NCBI GenBank assembly: GCA_947472645.1
Contig: CANJBQ010000003.1
Span: 62,001 to 126,000, forward strand
Direction of reading: 5' to 3'
DNA: 64,000 bases
Origin: Burkholderiaceae bacterium
Lineage (GTDB): Bacteria; Pseudomonadota; Gammaproteobacteria; Burkholderiales; Burkholderiaceae
Part shown: one piece after another, positions 29,698 to 39,117 of the stretch
Position numbering within the stretch: the first letter of the stretch is position 1
Layout of the letters: each line of letters starts with the position of its first letter
Notes under the pieces: model-generated
Database searches by the model: none
The model's input: only the letters and a program-made list of their open reading frames with translations
What the model was told of the DNA's origin: nothing
Made by a program: the position numbers and the translations under genes

Positions 29698-32600
29698 TTA
29701 AACAAGATCTTCTTTTGCAATATTAAGAGGCCCATTACCCGCGTATTTATCTAGATAGATATAAATAACAGGAGTGATGTATAGAGTAATGACTTGTGAG
29801 AAAGCTAGCCCACCAACCACTGCAATACCTAGCGGTTGACGAAGTTCAGCTCCAGCACCAAGCCCTAAGGCAATTGGCAGGGCGCCCATCATTGCAGCAA
29901 GGGTTGTCATTAAAATTGGCCTAAAACGAACTAAACAGGCTTTGTGGATAGCTTCATTAGCGCTGAGATTATCTGTTCGTTGAGCTTCTAATGCGAAGTC
30001 AATCATTAAGATGGCATTTTTCTTCACAATACCGATAAGTAGAAGGATGCCGATGGTGGCAATAATCGTTAGTTCCATACCAAACATTTGCAAGAAGATT
30101 AAAGCCCCAATCGCAGCAGAAGGAAGTCCAGCCAAAATCGTGAGGGGGTGGATATAACTTTCATACAGCACACCAAGAAGAACGTAGATCACTCCAAGAG
30201 CTGCGATGAGGAGGATAGCTTGTCCAGTTTGATTGTCTTTAAAAACGGCAGCATCTCCACCATAGCTTGTTAAGATAGATCCGGGTAATTTAACATCTTT
30301 TGTAATTTGTGCCAAACGCTGAGTACCATCACCCAGAGGTACATCGGGGGCTAAGTTAAAGGAAATAGTAACGGCTGGAATTTGACCTTGGTGATTGACC
30401 GCTGTTGGACCGATGAATCGATTAAAGGTTGCCAGACTGGATAGGGGAACTAATTTATCGGTTGCACGCCCCCTTAGGTAAATTGAGTTTAGATCAGCTT
30501 CGAACTGCTTATCTTGAGCAGTCACTTCGAGAATTACTTGATAGGTGTTGACAGGGGTGTAGATCGTAGAAATTTGTTTTTCACCATATGCTGAGTAGAG
30601 TGCTGTTCTAATATCTTGGATGCTCACTCCAGCACTGGCCGCTTTTTCACGATCGATATCTACTTTAAGATTGAGTCCTTTTAGTTGTGAGTCACTCGTC
30701 ACGTCTCTAAATATAGGATCTTTCTTCATTTGCGCTTGAACTTTTTCAGCCCAGTCGTTAATACCCTCTAGACCAACACTTTGTAAAATAAATTGATATC
30801 GACTCTTACTCGACTTACCGCCGAGCTGTAAATTTTGGATTGGGCGCATAAAGACATTTATGCCAGGAATTGTCTTAAATTGTTTCCTAAATTCTTCTTG
30901 AATTTTACTCATCTTTGGGCGCTCGCCCTTTGGTTTGAGGTTTAAAAAAATTCGACCTGTATTGGTTCCGGAACTTGCGCCACCACCAAGAACTGATACG
31001 AAACTTTCCACATAAGGGCTTTGGTTCACCATTTCAGCTGCACGGTCTTGTAAAACCAACATCGACTCAAAAGAAATATCTTCTGCACCCTCAGTTGAAA
31101 TTAAAATTTGGCCAATATCCTCTTCTGGGAAAAAACCTTTTGGCACAAGGATAAACATAACGATAGTAATTGCAAATGTAGCAAAGGCAACTCCCAGTAC
31201 GACTTGTTTATGTTTTAAGGCAATGAGTAATGTTCTGGAGTAACTCTCATAAACAGCATTAAACAGAATGTCAAACTTTTTTGTTATCCAATATTCTTTT
31301 GGGTGCAGTGCACCTTTCGACATATCGGGCAAAAACCGACTGCAAAGCATTGGTACAAGGGTTAAGGAAACAACGGCAGAAACTAGGATCGAAAGACTCA
31401 CCACTACAGCAAATTCCCGAAAGAGAAGACCAACTGGGCCTGGCATAAAAAAGATGGGTATAAATACCGCGACTAAAGAAATTGAAATCGAGATAATCGT
31501 AAATCCAACTTCTTTACTACCTTTTAGGGCCGCCTTCAGTGGCGACATACCTTCTTCGAGATAACGAATAATGTTCTCGAGAACAACAATGGAATCATCC
31601 ACCACAAGTCCAACCGCTAAAGTAATACCCAGTAAAGAGATGTTATCAAGACTATAGCCAAACCAATACATCAAGAAAAATGCACCAATCAGTGAAATTG
31701 GCAAACTTAGTGCTGGAATAACAGTGGCAGAAATATGTTTGAGGAATAAAAAGATGACGAGGACTACCAAGCAGATCGTTAGAGCTAGAGTAATGTTGAC
31801 ATCATGGATTGCTTCTTTAATTGACTTTGAGCGATCATTTAATTGATGAATTTCAATCGATGCCGGAAGTTGCGATTGAAATTTTGGAAGCATCGCTTTT
31901 ACACCATCGACGACTTTGACCGTATTGGCATTCGGTTGACGTTGAATCGCTAAAATAATAGCTCTTTCTGATTTATAACGTCCAAGAGTTTTAATACTTT
32001 CGAATGATTCTGATACTTCAGCAACATCCCCTAAGCGAATCGGATAGCCACTTTTTTGAGAAATAATCAGGTTTGAATAATCCTTTGCTTTGACCATTTG
32101 GCTATTGGCATAGATAGTTAAGGATTGGCGTGGCCCATCTAAAACGCCGATTGGTGAGTTAGAGTTAGCTTTATTAACGGCCACGTTAATATCGTCTAAC
32201 GTAATATTGTTCTGAGCTAATTTGGCAGGTAGGGCACGAATTCGAATGGCGTAACGTTTTGCACCATAGATTAATACTTGAGCTACACCTTCAATTGTCG
32301 ATAAATTCGGGGATATCAGATTTTCAGCATAGTCATTGATGGCGGCCAAATTCATGGAGGGCGAAGTCATCGTTAAATAAAGCACTGGAGCGTCAGCTGG
32401 GTTCACTTTTCGGTATGACGGAGGGATTGTCATTTCTATCGGTAAGCGTTTTTGAGCGCGCAGTAAAGCTGCTTGAACATCGACTGCAGCCTTATCGATA
32501 TCTTTTTCATTGCTGAACTCTAAGGTAACACTGGTAGTACCTAAAAAATTCGTAGAGCTAATAACGTTGATACCATCAATCGTTGAAAATTCTTTTTCAA

Positions 32601-32799
32601 GTGGCAGCGCTACGCTAGAGGCCATATTTTCAGGGCTTGCTCCAGGCAAGCTTGCCGAGACTTGAATAACTGGCGAATTGAAACTAGGTAGAGCGGCCAC
32701 AGGAATTTTTGTATAGGCGATAATCCCAGCAACAACAGTTGCTAGTGACAACAGCACAGTCATCACTGGGCGTCTAATACATAGTTCAGAAATGGTCAT
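29698..32799 (-). CDS. HAE1-family RND efflux pump, inner-membrane subunit
   Basis: A 1033-aa proton-driven transporter with 12 expected membrane helices and two large periplasmic loops. Family landmarks are the N-terminal SELCIRRPVMTVLLSLATVVAG, SLPGASPENMASSVALPLE, the TM4 charge-relay aspartates in LAVGLVVDDSIVVLENIIR, and the C-terminal GIVKKNAILMIDFALEAQ. The resemblance is to the MdtB/C-MexF type. Start MTISELCIRRP at 32799 is the usual family N-terminus; a 31-residue-longer start would overlap the adaptor gene. It is 40 nt after that gene and has no partner outer-membrane gene. Confidence 0.92.
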   Translation of the reverse strand: MTISELCIRRPVMTVLLSLATVVAGIIAYTKIPVAALPSFNSPVIQVSASLPGASPENMASSVALPLEKEFSTIDGINVISSTNFLGTTSVTLEFSNEKDIDKAAVDVQAALLRAQKRLPIEMTIPPSYRKVNPADAPVLYLTMTSPSMNLAAINDYAENLISPNLSTIEGVAQVLIYGAKRYAIRIRALPAKLAQNNITLDDINVAVNKANSNSPIGVLDGPRQSLTIYANSQMVKAKDYSNLIISQKSGYPIRLGDVAEVSESFESIKTLGRYKSERAIILAIQRQPNANTVKVVDGVKAMLPKFQSQLPASIEIHQLNDRSKSIKEAIHDVNITLALTICLVVLVIFLFLKHISATVIPALSLPISLIGAFFLMYWFGYSLDNISLLGITLAVGLVVDDSIVVLENIIRYLEEGMSPLKAALKGSKEVGFTIISISISLVAVFIPIFFMPGPVGLLFREFAVVVSLSILVSAVVSLTLVPMLCSRFLPDMSKGALHPKEYWITKKFDILFNAVYESYSRTLLIALKHKQVVLGVAFATFAITIVMFILVPKGFFPEEDIGQILISTEGAEDISFESMLVLQDRAAEMVNQSPYVESFVSVLGGGASSGTNTGRIFLNLKPKGERPKMSKIQEEFRKQFKTIPGINVFMRPIQNLQLGGKSSKSRYQFILQSVGLEGINDWAEKVQAQMKKDPIFRDVTSDSQLKGLNLKVDIDREKAASAGVSIQDIRTALYSAYGEKQISTIYTPVNTYQVILEVTAQDKQFEADLNSIYLRGRATDKLVPLSSLATFNRFIGPTAVNHQGQIPAVTISFNLAPDVPLGDGTQRLAQITKDVKLPGSILTSYGGDAAVFKDNQTGQAILLIAALGVIYVLLGVLYESYIHPLTILAGLPSAAIGALIFLQMFGMELTIIATIGILLLIGIVKKNAILMIDFALEAQRTDNLSANEAIHKACLVRFRPILMTTLAAMMGALPIALGLGAGAELRQPLGIAVVGGLAFSQVITLYITPVIYIYLDKYAGNGPLNIAKEDLV

Positions 32800-32839
32800 T
32801 GATGGTATTTGGTCGAGGGAATGAAAAAACTTACCTTGA

Positions 32840-34006
32840 TTAGTTCTTTTGTTCAGCAGGTTGACTAGGATTGTTTGATTTGGCTTCAACAACCTTTATA
32901 TCGGGACGAATGTTTTGTTTGCCTTCCACCACAATACGATCGTTGGCTTTTAATCCGGTAACAACTGCACTTCCGTTTCCTTGTTTAACGATTTTTATTT
33001 TATTCATGACCGTTTTATTATCAGCATCCACTGTATAAATAAGATTTCCCAAGGTATTGGAAATAATGGCTTGAATAGGTACTACTAAGACGTCTTTTAG
33101 TAACTGAGTTTGTAGATTGATGTGTACAAATCTGCCGGGGGCAAGAGTGAAATCAGAGTTATCTAAAACAGCTTTCACTCGGACAGCACCAATTGCTGGA
33201 TCAACCTGATTATCGACAACATACACTTTGCCTTTCTTAGTGATCCCGCCGCCAATGTCAACATTAACAACAAGGCCTTCAGGCGTGCTTTGTAACTTGA
33301 TTAGACTGGGCATTTCAGCCTCTGGGACCGTAAATTGAACATTGATAGGGTTCAGTTGACTAATCGTTACCATAGACCCTTGCGCAGTGGTTGCTGTTAT
33401 TGAGGAGGATGTGCTAACCACATTACTGGGCGAAACCAATGATCCTGGAAACACATTGATGACCCCAGCTCTCCCAGAAATAGGGGAGCGAATATAGTCA
33501 TAACTAAGAGTAACCTCAGCAGAATTTGATGCAGCGCGTGCGGAATTGGCATTAGCCATGGCCGTATCAACACTAGCTTGAGAAATAAAATTTTGTTTAG
33601 CGAGTTCAAGTGCTCTTTTGTATTGACGCTCAGCATCGTCAGCGAGAGCCTTAAATTTTTCGTAATTCGCTTTATCAGCTCGATCGTCTAGAGTAAAAAG
33701 CAAATCTCCAGCCTTCACGTTTTGACCATCTTTAATATGTATTTTAGAGACTAAGCTTGAAACTTGGGGACGAATATCCACAATACTCGTTGCGACGATA
33801 TTTCCAGAGGTTTCAATAATGACGGCGAAATCCTTTTGTTCGACGAGAGCTGTCGTCACGGTTTGGATAACTTCAGGGGGCGTTTTTTTGGGGACTAGAA
33901 AATAATTGAATAAGGTATTGGCAACATATGCCAAAACACAAATGCCTAAAATCAAAAATATTATTTTTTTATTGAGACGAAAACGATTACTGAATAATGT
34001 ATTCAT
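32840..34006 (-). CDS. RND efflux periplasmic adaptor (MdtA-like)
   Basis: A 388-aa membrane fusion protein with an N-terminal anchor (about residues 14-34). The lipoyl halves VDIRPQVSSLVSKIHIKDGQNVKAGDLLFTLD and YIRSPISGRAGVINVFPGSLV flank a coiled-coil hairpin; a beta-barrel (FTVPEAEMPSL) and a membrane-proximal domain follow. It bridges the RND subunit to an outer-membrane channel. The ATG at 34006 has a good GGAG site. The 146-bp region before it carries no regulator gene. Confidence 0.88.
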   Translation of the reverse strand: MNTLFSNRFRLNKKIIFLILGICVLAYVANTLFNYFLVPKKTPPEVIQTVTTALVEQKDFAVIIETSGNIVATSIVDIRPQVSSLVSKIHIKDGQNVKAGDLLFTLDDRADKANYEKFKALADDAERQYKRALELAKQNFISQASVDTAMANANSARAASNSAEVTLSYDYIRSPISGRAGVINVFPGSLVSPSNVVSTSSSITATTAQGSMVTISQLNPINVQFTVPEAEMPSLIKLQSTPEGLVVNVDIGGGITKKGKVYVVDNQVDPAIGAVRVKAVLDNSDFTLAPGRFVHINLQTQLLKDVLVVPIQAIISNTLGNLIYTVDADNKTVMNKIKIVKQGNGSAVVTGLKANDRIVVEGKQNIRPDIKVVEAKSNNPSQPAEQKN

Positions 34007-34152
34007 GAAACTCCAAAAAGTTAAAGCGATAGCAAGCAGGTCTTTTTAAGGCAAATTTTCTACAATAACGTTCAAAATCAATAGTTATTTATTTTCGCAC
34101 AAGTTGTTTTATAAATGATTCTTCTATGATAAAAGTATAAAAAACTCATAAA

Positions 34153-34605
34153 TTAAGATAAAGAGGTCTCTAAAGCACCTTCGTTGGCTAATTGGTCTGC
34201 TAGGTCATTGCCGACATCTCCTGAGTGCCCCTTTACCCAATGCCAGTGAATATCATGAGTTCCTAAAAGTTCATCTAATGCCATCCAAAGGTCCACATTT
34301 TTGACCGGTGCTTTAGACGCTGTTTTCCAGCCGGATTTTTTCCAGCTTTGTAACCATTCATTGACGCCTCGGTTGACGTATTGTGAGTCGGTAAATAGTT
34401 CAATGACGCATGGAAATTTGATGGCTTTTAGGGCTTCGATCACAGCAGTCATTTCCATGCGGTTGTTAGTGGTATTTTTCTCCCCGCCCTTGAGTCGTTT
34501 TTCGTTGTCCCCTGAACGGAGTACAACGCCCCAGCCCCCAGTTCCGGGATTGCCTTTACAGGCGCCATCCGTGTAAATAATGACGATTGGTTTATGAGTT
34601 GTCAT
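34153..34605 (-). CDS. rnhA: Ribonuclease HI
   Basis: A 150-aa RNase H that degrades RNA in RNA-DNA hybrids. The four catalytic carboxylates are D13 ([12 protein letters not shown]), E51 ([13 protein letters not shown]), D73 (LFTDSQYV) and D134 ([19 protein letters not shown]). It overlaps the end of the upstream methyltransferase gene by 14 nt, so the two are co-transcribed. Its usual neighbour dnaQ is displaced by the efflux genes. Confidence 0.96.
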   Translation of the reverse strand: MTTHKPIVIIYTDGACKGNPGTGGWGVVLRSGDNEKRLKGGEKNTTNNRMEMTAVIEALKAIKFPCVIELFTDSQYVNRGVNEWLQSWKKSGWKTASKAPVKNVDLWMALDELLGTHDIHWHWVKGHSGDVGNDLADQLANEGALETSLS

Positions 34606-35407
34606 GAGTATTTTTTTGGCTAGGATGGCTTTGGGAGTGAGTGGCTGGCTTAAGGGCGCTTGGCAGAATCTGGCGATTATTTTTAATTAAACCGACCAAT
34701 CTCTTGGCAGGTTTTCTTTTAATGGCGCTGAGCATAAAGACTGAGCCTAAAAATGGCCACCAACGGTCCCCTATCTTATCTAACAAGGTAGTGCCTTGTA
34801 AGCGCATACTTTTCTTAATAGGAATACCGTAACAGCCAAACTTACCTCGGTCGATCGAATAATTCAGCAAATTGAGCCAATCCTTAATTCTTCGATGCCC
34901 AATAAATTGACCATCCGTAGGCAGAAAAGGTTGGTTAAAAAGTTTTCCGCTGTATTGTCGAAGTCCCCAAAGGCTAATAGGATTAAAGCCGGAAATCACA
35001 ATTCGTCCCTCAGGCCTCAAAATCCGATGGACTTCTCGAAGGGCTTCATGAGGGTTTTCCATGAATTCAAGGACGTGAGGTAGGGCTATTAGATCCAAGC
35101 TTTCGTTTTCAAAGGGAAGATCGTAAATCGAGGCCTGACAGATGACATGAATTTGTGGGATTGCGTGATGGTTAATAAATGTTTGTGAGGGTAGAAGCAT
35201 TTGCCAGCGATGATTGATTCTATTTGCGGCGAGGCAAGTCAGTTGAGGTAATCCAATTTGTAAAGCGTCAAAACCAAAAGCATCCTCAACGGCATTGCCA
35301 AATTGAGTCTCCTCCCAATTAAGGACATATTGACCGGGAGATGTGTTCAGCCAATTATCCCATTCGTTTGGGGTATGATTGGCATTTTCTAGAGCAATTG
35401 TTATCAT
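34592..35407 (-). CDS. SAM-dependent methyltransferase (gloB-rnhA neighbour)
   Basis: A 271-aa class-I methyltransferase-like protein. The core reads [60 protein letters not shown], the Methyltransf_11 pattern. The normal motif-I glycine-rich loop is hard to see near the N-terminus, so SAM binding is less certain. A gene of this type between gloB and rnhA is conserved in proteobacteria (YafS in E. coli). The function is unknown. It is divergent from gloB. Confidence 0.8.
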   Translation of the reverse strand: MITIALENANHTPNEWDNWLNTSPGQYVLNWEETQFGNAVEDAFGFDALQIGLPQLTCLAANRINHRWQMLLPSQTFINHHAIPQIHVICQASIYDLPFENESLDLIALPHVLEFMENPHEALREVHRILRPEGRIVISGFNPISLWGLRQYSGKLFNQPFLPTDGQFIGHRRIKDWLNLLNYSIDRGKFGCYGIPIKKSMRLQGTTLLDKIGDRWWPFLGSVFMLSAIKRKPAKRLVGLIKNNRQILPSALKPATHSQSHPSQKNTHDNS

Positions 35408-35460
35408 CGATCTATATTAATGAAGTCTAAGGTCATTTCAGCCATTTTTTGAAAGTTCAT

Positions 35461-36276
35461 TTGAAAAATATCCTATTGCAGTTTAAACAAATTCCAGCTT
35501 TTACTGATAATTACCTTTGGGTATTAGTACAAAATCAACAGGCTTGGGTTGTAGACCCTGGTGACGCGGATCCAATTATCGAATTTTTTGAAGCCCAGCA
35601 GATTATCTTAAAAGGTATTCTGATTACACATCATCATCAAGATCATATTGGTGGAGTGTTAAAACTGCAAGATTGGGCTAAGGGTAATGGTCAAAAAGAT
35701 TTTCTGACCTTAGGGCCATTACACCCCCAGATTTCAATGGTGGATCGAGTCTTACAGCATGATGATGAAATTGATCTTTATCCTGATGTACGTGTAAGAG
35801 TGATGGCAGTACCTGGACACACGTTGAGCCATATCGCCTATTTCTTGCCAGTTGGACCATGCAACCCGATACCTAGACTATATTGCGGTGATACCTTATT
35901 TGCCGCAGGCTGTGGAAGATTATTTGAGGGATCAGCAGAGCAAATGTATCACTCCTTAGCTTATTTCAAGGAATTGCCTGACGATACCTTAGTGTGTTGC
36001 GCACATGAATATACGATGTCAAATTTAAAGTTCGCCTGTTTTTTAGAACCTCATAATTCTGATTTACTGGATTGGGCTCAACGAGCGCAGAAATTGAGGG
36101 ATCAGCATCAACCTACAGTGCCAACCAGTATTGGTCTTGAGAAAAAAGTTAATCCATTTATGCGTTGTGATTTATTGAGTTTGCTCAAGTCAGCCCAACA
36201 GCACTCAGATAAGCCTATTGTCACACCTATAGATGTTTTAGCAACCATTCGTAAAATGAAAGATAGCTTTTCATGA
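35461..36276 (+). CDS. gloB: Hydroxyacylglutathione hydrolase (glyoxalase II)
   Basis: A 271-aa metallo-beta-lactamase-fold enzyme that hydrolyses S-lactoylglutathione to lactate and glutathione, the second step of methylglyoxal detoxification. Metal ligands are seen in THHHQDHIGG (about residues 56-65), PGHTLSH, GDTLFAAGCGRLFEG and CAHEYT. No ATG is available. TTG 35461 is preferred because GAAAG lies 5 nt upstream; TTG 35449 is an alternative that adds four residues. Its stop overlaps the mltD start by 4 nt. Confidence 0.93.
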   Translation: MKNILLQFKQIPAFTDNYLWVLVQNQQAWVVDPGDADPIIEFFEAQQIILKGILITHHHQDHIGGVLKLQDWAKGNGQKDFLTLGPLHPQISMVDRVLQHDDEIDLYPDVRVRVMAVPGHTLSHIAYFLPVGPCNPIPRLYCGDTLFAAGCGRLFEGSAEQMYHSLAYFKELPDDTLVCCAHEYTMSNLKFACFLEPHNSDLLDWAQRAQKLRDQHQPTVPTSIGLEKKVNPFMRCDLLSLLKSAQQHSDKPIVTPIDVLATIRKMKDSFS

Positions 36277-37757
36277 ATCGATTTTTTTATCTGCTGATAT
36301 CGATGGCAATTTTGTTGTCTGGATGCGCATCAAATAACGTGAAAATAGATACATTAGAAACGTGGACGAATGAACCTATTCAAAAAGTACCTGAAAAAAA
36401 AATTGTTATTAATAAAGAAGTGACCAAGATTAATGACGATTTATGGGAAAGAATTCGACAGGGCTTTGATGTTCCTGACCCTGATCGAGAAATCATTAAT
36501 CGTCATGTTCGGCAACTCCAATCCAACCCAGCCTATGTAGATAGATTATTGCAACGGTCAGCATCCTATCTGTTTTATATCATTGAAGAAGTAGAGGCGC
36601 GTGATATGCCTAGCGAATTAGCTTTATTACCCTTTGTTGAGAGTGCTTTTAATCCAAAAGCTGTTTCTCCTGTTAAAGCCGCTGGGATGTGGCAATTCAT
36701 GCCAGCGACAGGTAAGCAATTTAATTTAAATCAAACAGTTTTTCATGATGAGCGTGGTGATATTGTTAAATCGACCCGTGCCGCCTTAGATTATTTGCAA
36801 AGGTTATATGACATGTTTGGAGATTGGCAGTTGGCTTTAGCCGCCTATAATTGGGGTGAGGGCTCTGTTGGTAGGGCGATTGCTAAAAATCAAGCATCCA
36901 AACTGAATACTGATTATTTCAGCTTGACCATGCCCAACGAAACTAAAAACTACGTTCCCAAACTACTTGCATATAAACGCATCATCGATCAACCGGAAAA
37001 ATATGGTTTTAAGTTACCTAAAGTAGATAATCATCCTTATTTTGTATCGATACCCGTGAATCAGGATATCGATGTAGCTAAGGTGATTGAGCTTTCTGAG
37101 ATTACACAAGAGCAGTTTTTAGCCCTGAATCCTTCCTACAATAAGCCAGTTATTTTGAAGGAATTTAATCAAGATATTCTTTTACCCTTTGGAAAAGCTG
37201 AGCTTTTCCAAAAGAATTTAAATCAGAATAAATCCCCCCTGGCCTCTTGGACCGTGGTTAAAGTGAGCAAGACGGATACCGTAGAAAAAGTCGCGGCTGA
37301 TTTAGATATTGAGGCGGATCAAATCCGAGACATCAACAAAATTCCTAAAGGCATGAAAATTCGATCTGGATCGACAATTTTGATTCCTAAAAAAACGATA
37401 CATAACGACAATGTATCTACGGAACTTGCTCTAAACCCCGTTCTTAGTTTAGAGCGTGAATTTGTACCTGTTCCAGTTGTAATGAAGTGCCATGGGAAAA
37501 AATGCGTGGCAGTTCCAAGTAACCTTGCTAATTATGGGCCTAAAGGGACAAATATAAACACAAAAACATCGCCGCTATTGGATAAAACAACGGCAAAAAA
37601 TAATCATTCATCTAATGCCACAAAAGGGAAAGAGCCAACTACTGCAACAAAAGCACCAACCAAAACTCCTAACGCTAACAATAAGACGCCTAGTAAAGAG
37701 TCGACAGCGAATAAAAGCACGTCAACCAAGAAAAAGAGCTCTTCCAAAGATCAATAA
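36273..37757 (+). CDS. mltD: Membrane-bound lytic murein transglycosylase D
   Basis: A 494-aa lipoprotein (lipobox LLSGC, C18) that cleaves peptidoglycan glycan strands. The SLT domain (about residues 105-220) includes LLPFVESAFNPKAVSPVKAAGMWQFMPATG with the catalytic Glu, and LAAYNWGEG. A LysM-like segment (WTVVKVSKTDTVEKVAADLDIEADQIRDIN...) lies at about 325-375. The last about 65 residues are a low-complexity Lys/Thr/Asn/Ser tail. The 4-nt overlap with gloB is a conserved pairing in proteobacteria. Confidence 0.92.
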   Translation: MNRFFYLLISMAILLSGCASNNVKIDTLETWTNEPIQKVPEKKIVINKEVTKINDDLWERIRQGFDVPDPDREIINRHVRQLQSNPAYVDRLLQRSASYLFYIIEEVEARDMPSELALLPFVESAFNPKAVSPVKAAGMWQFMPATGKQFNLNQTVFHDERGDIVKSTRAALDYLQRLYDMFGDWQLALAAYNWGEGSVGRAIAKNQASKLNTDYFSLTMPNETKNYVPKLLAYKRIIDQPEKYGFKLPKVDNHPYFVSIPVNQDIDVAKVIELSEITQEQFLALNPSYNKPVILKEFNQDILLPFGKAELFQKNLNQNKSPLASWTVVKVSKTDTVEKVAADLDIEADQIRDINKIPKGMKIRSGSTILIPKKTIHNDNVSTELALNPVLSLEREFVPVPVVMKCHGKKCVAVPSNLANYGPKGTNINTKTSPLLDKTTAKNNHSSNATKGKEPTTATKAPTKTPNANNKTPSKESTANKSTSTKKKSSSKDQ

Positions 37758-37766
37758 TTAGCGCTT

Positions 37767-37796
37767 TTGTTAAAAGACTTTTTTGCTTGGTATAAT
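37767..37796 (+). promoter_or_regulatory. Sigma70 promoter for carAB-greA
   Basis: TTGTTA (37767-37772), an 18-bp spacer and a perfect TATAAT (37791-37796) with an extended -10 (TGG before it). The expected start near 37803 leaves a leader of about 107 nt before carA. The leader is T-rich early on; no classical attenuator hairpin is evident by eye. Confidence 0.7.
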
Positions 37797-37909
37797 TAAA
37801 TTGTTTTATTACTTCCTACACATCTCTAGCGCTTAAATAGATTTTTTCTCCCCTCAAAACAAACCTCTGGGATTCGTCTTTGGAGAATGGATCTTAGGGC
37901 GGCAGGGTA

Positions 37910-39109
37910 ATGAAGAATGATTTGCTGCCAATGTCGATAAATAAACTAATAACACCTTTAACAAACCCTCTTCCACCGGCAGTCTTAGTTCTTGCTGATG
38001 GCGCTACTTTTTTAGGCCAAGGCATTGGTTTTTCTGGAGCCACCTTTGGCGAAGTTGTTTTCAACACTTCAATGACCGGTTATCAAGAAATCTTTACAGA
38101 TCCTAGCTATACCCAACAAATTATTACTTTCACTTATCCGCATATTGGTAATGTTGGCGTCAATGAAGAAGACAATGAGTCTTCAAGTATTTATGCTGCT
38201 GGTATTGTTATTCGTGCCCTGTCTCCGATTTCATCAAACTTTAGGGCTCAGAAGTCATTAAATGATTTTTTAATTGAAAAGAAAATCATTGGAATTGCTG
38301 GAATCGATACTCGACATCTCACTACGCATTTGCGAGAGCATGGTGCACAAGGAGGATCGATCGTTACTGGTGAAATTGGTCAGTCGATGGATGAACTTAT
38401 CCAGATTGGTAAAGCTAAAGTACGATTATTTCCTGGAATGACTGGTTTAGATTTAGCGAAAGCTGTTTCAACAAAACAATCTTATGAATGGTTAGAAGGT
38501 GAATGGCATTTGCATGGACCTAGTGGCAAAACTGGATTCAATGAAGTACCGAAGACCAAACACGTTATCGCCTATGACTTTGGTGTCAAAAGAAATATTC
38601 TTAGAATGTTGGCTCAGCGTGGATGTCGTGTAACCGTAGTGCCGGCTCAAACGACAGCCCAAGATGTATTAGCTATGAAGCCTGATGGGATCTTTTTGTC
38701 TAATGGACCAGGCGATCCCCAACCCTGTGATTATGCGATAGCAGCAACTAAAATCTTTTTGGAAAAGAAAATTCCCTTATTTGGTATTTGTTTAGGTCAT
38801 CAAATCATGGGTTTAGCGGCTGGCGCATCCACAGTAAAAATGAAGTTTGGTCATCACGGGGCCAATCATCCAGTGAAAGATTTAAACACCGGTAAGGTGG
38901 TTATTACATCACAAAATCATGGTTTTGCAGTAGACGCGAAGACCCTACCGAGTCATGTTGTGCCAACGCATATATCTCTTTTTGACGGTTCTTTACAAGG
39001 GTTAGCTTGGACTGATCGTCCTGCATTTTGTTTTCAGGGGCATCCGGAGGCTTCTCCAGGTCCGCAAGATGTCGGTTATTTATTTGATCGCTTTATTCAG
39101 TCGATGTGA
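37910..39109 (+). CDS. carA: Carbamoyl-phosphate synthase small subunit
   Basis: A 399-aa glutaminase subunit that supplies ammonia to CarB for carbamoyl phosphate (pyrimidines and arginine). The N-terminal CPSase domain has [38 protein letters not shown]. The class-I amidotransferase triad lies in [12 protein letters not shown] (C294) and [10 protein letters not shown]. The N-terminus is uncertain: ATG 37910 and ATG 37931 are both possible, and the first 20 residues are poorly conserved. It is 8 nt before carB. Confidence 0.95.
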   Translation: MKNDLLPMSINKLITPLTNPLPPAVLVLADGATFLGQGIGFSGATFGEVVFNTSMTGYQEIFTDPSYTQQIITFTYPHIGNVGVNEEDNESSSIYAAGIVIRALSPISSNFRAQKSLNDFLIEKKIIGIAGIDTRHLTTHLREHGAQGGSIVTGEIGQSMDELIQIGKAKVRLFPGMTGLDLAKAVSTKQSYEWLEGEWHLHGPSGKTGFNEVPKTKHVIAYDFGVKRNILRMLAQRGCRVTVVPAQTTAQDVLAMKPDGIFLSNGPGDPQPCDYAIAATKIFLEKKIPLFGICLGHQIMGLAAGASTVKMKFGHHGANHPVKDLNTGKVVITSQNHGFAVDAKTLPSHVVPTHISLFDGSLQGLAWTDRPAFCFQGHPEASPGPQDVGYLFDRFIQSM

Positions 39110-39117
39110 GAGTTTAG

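Noticed and set aside
32800..32892. 31-residue N-terminal extension of the RND pump subunit
   Set aside because: It overlaps the adaptor gene and precedes the conserved RND N-terminus.
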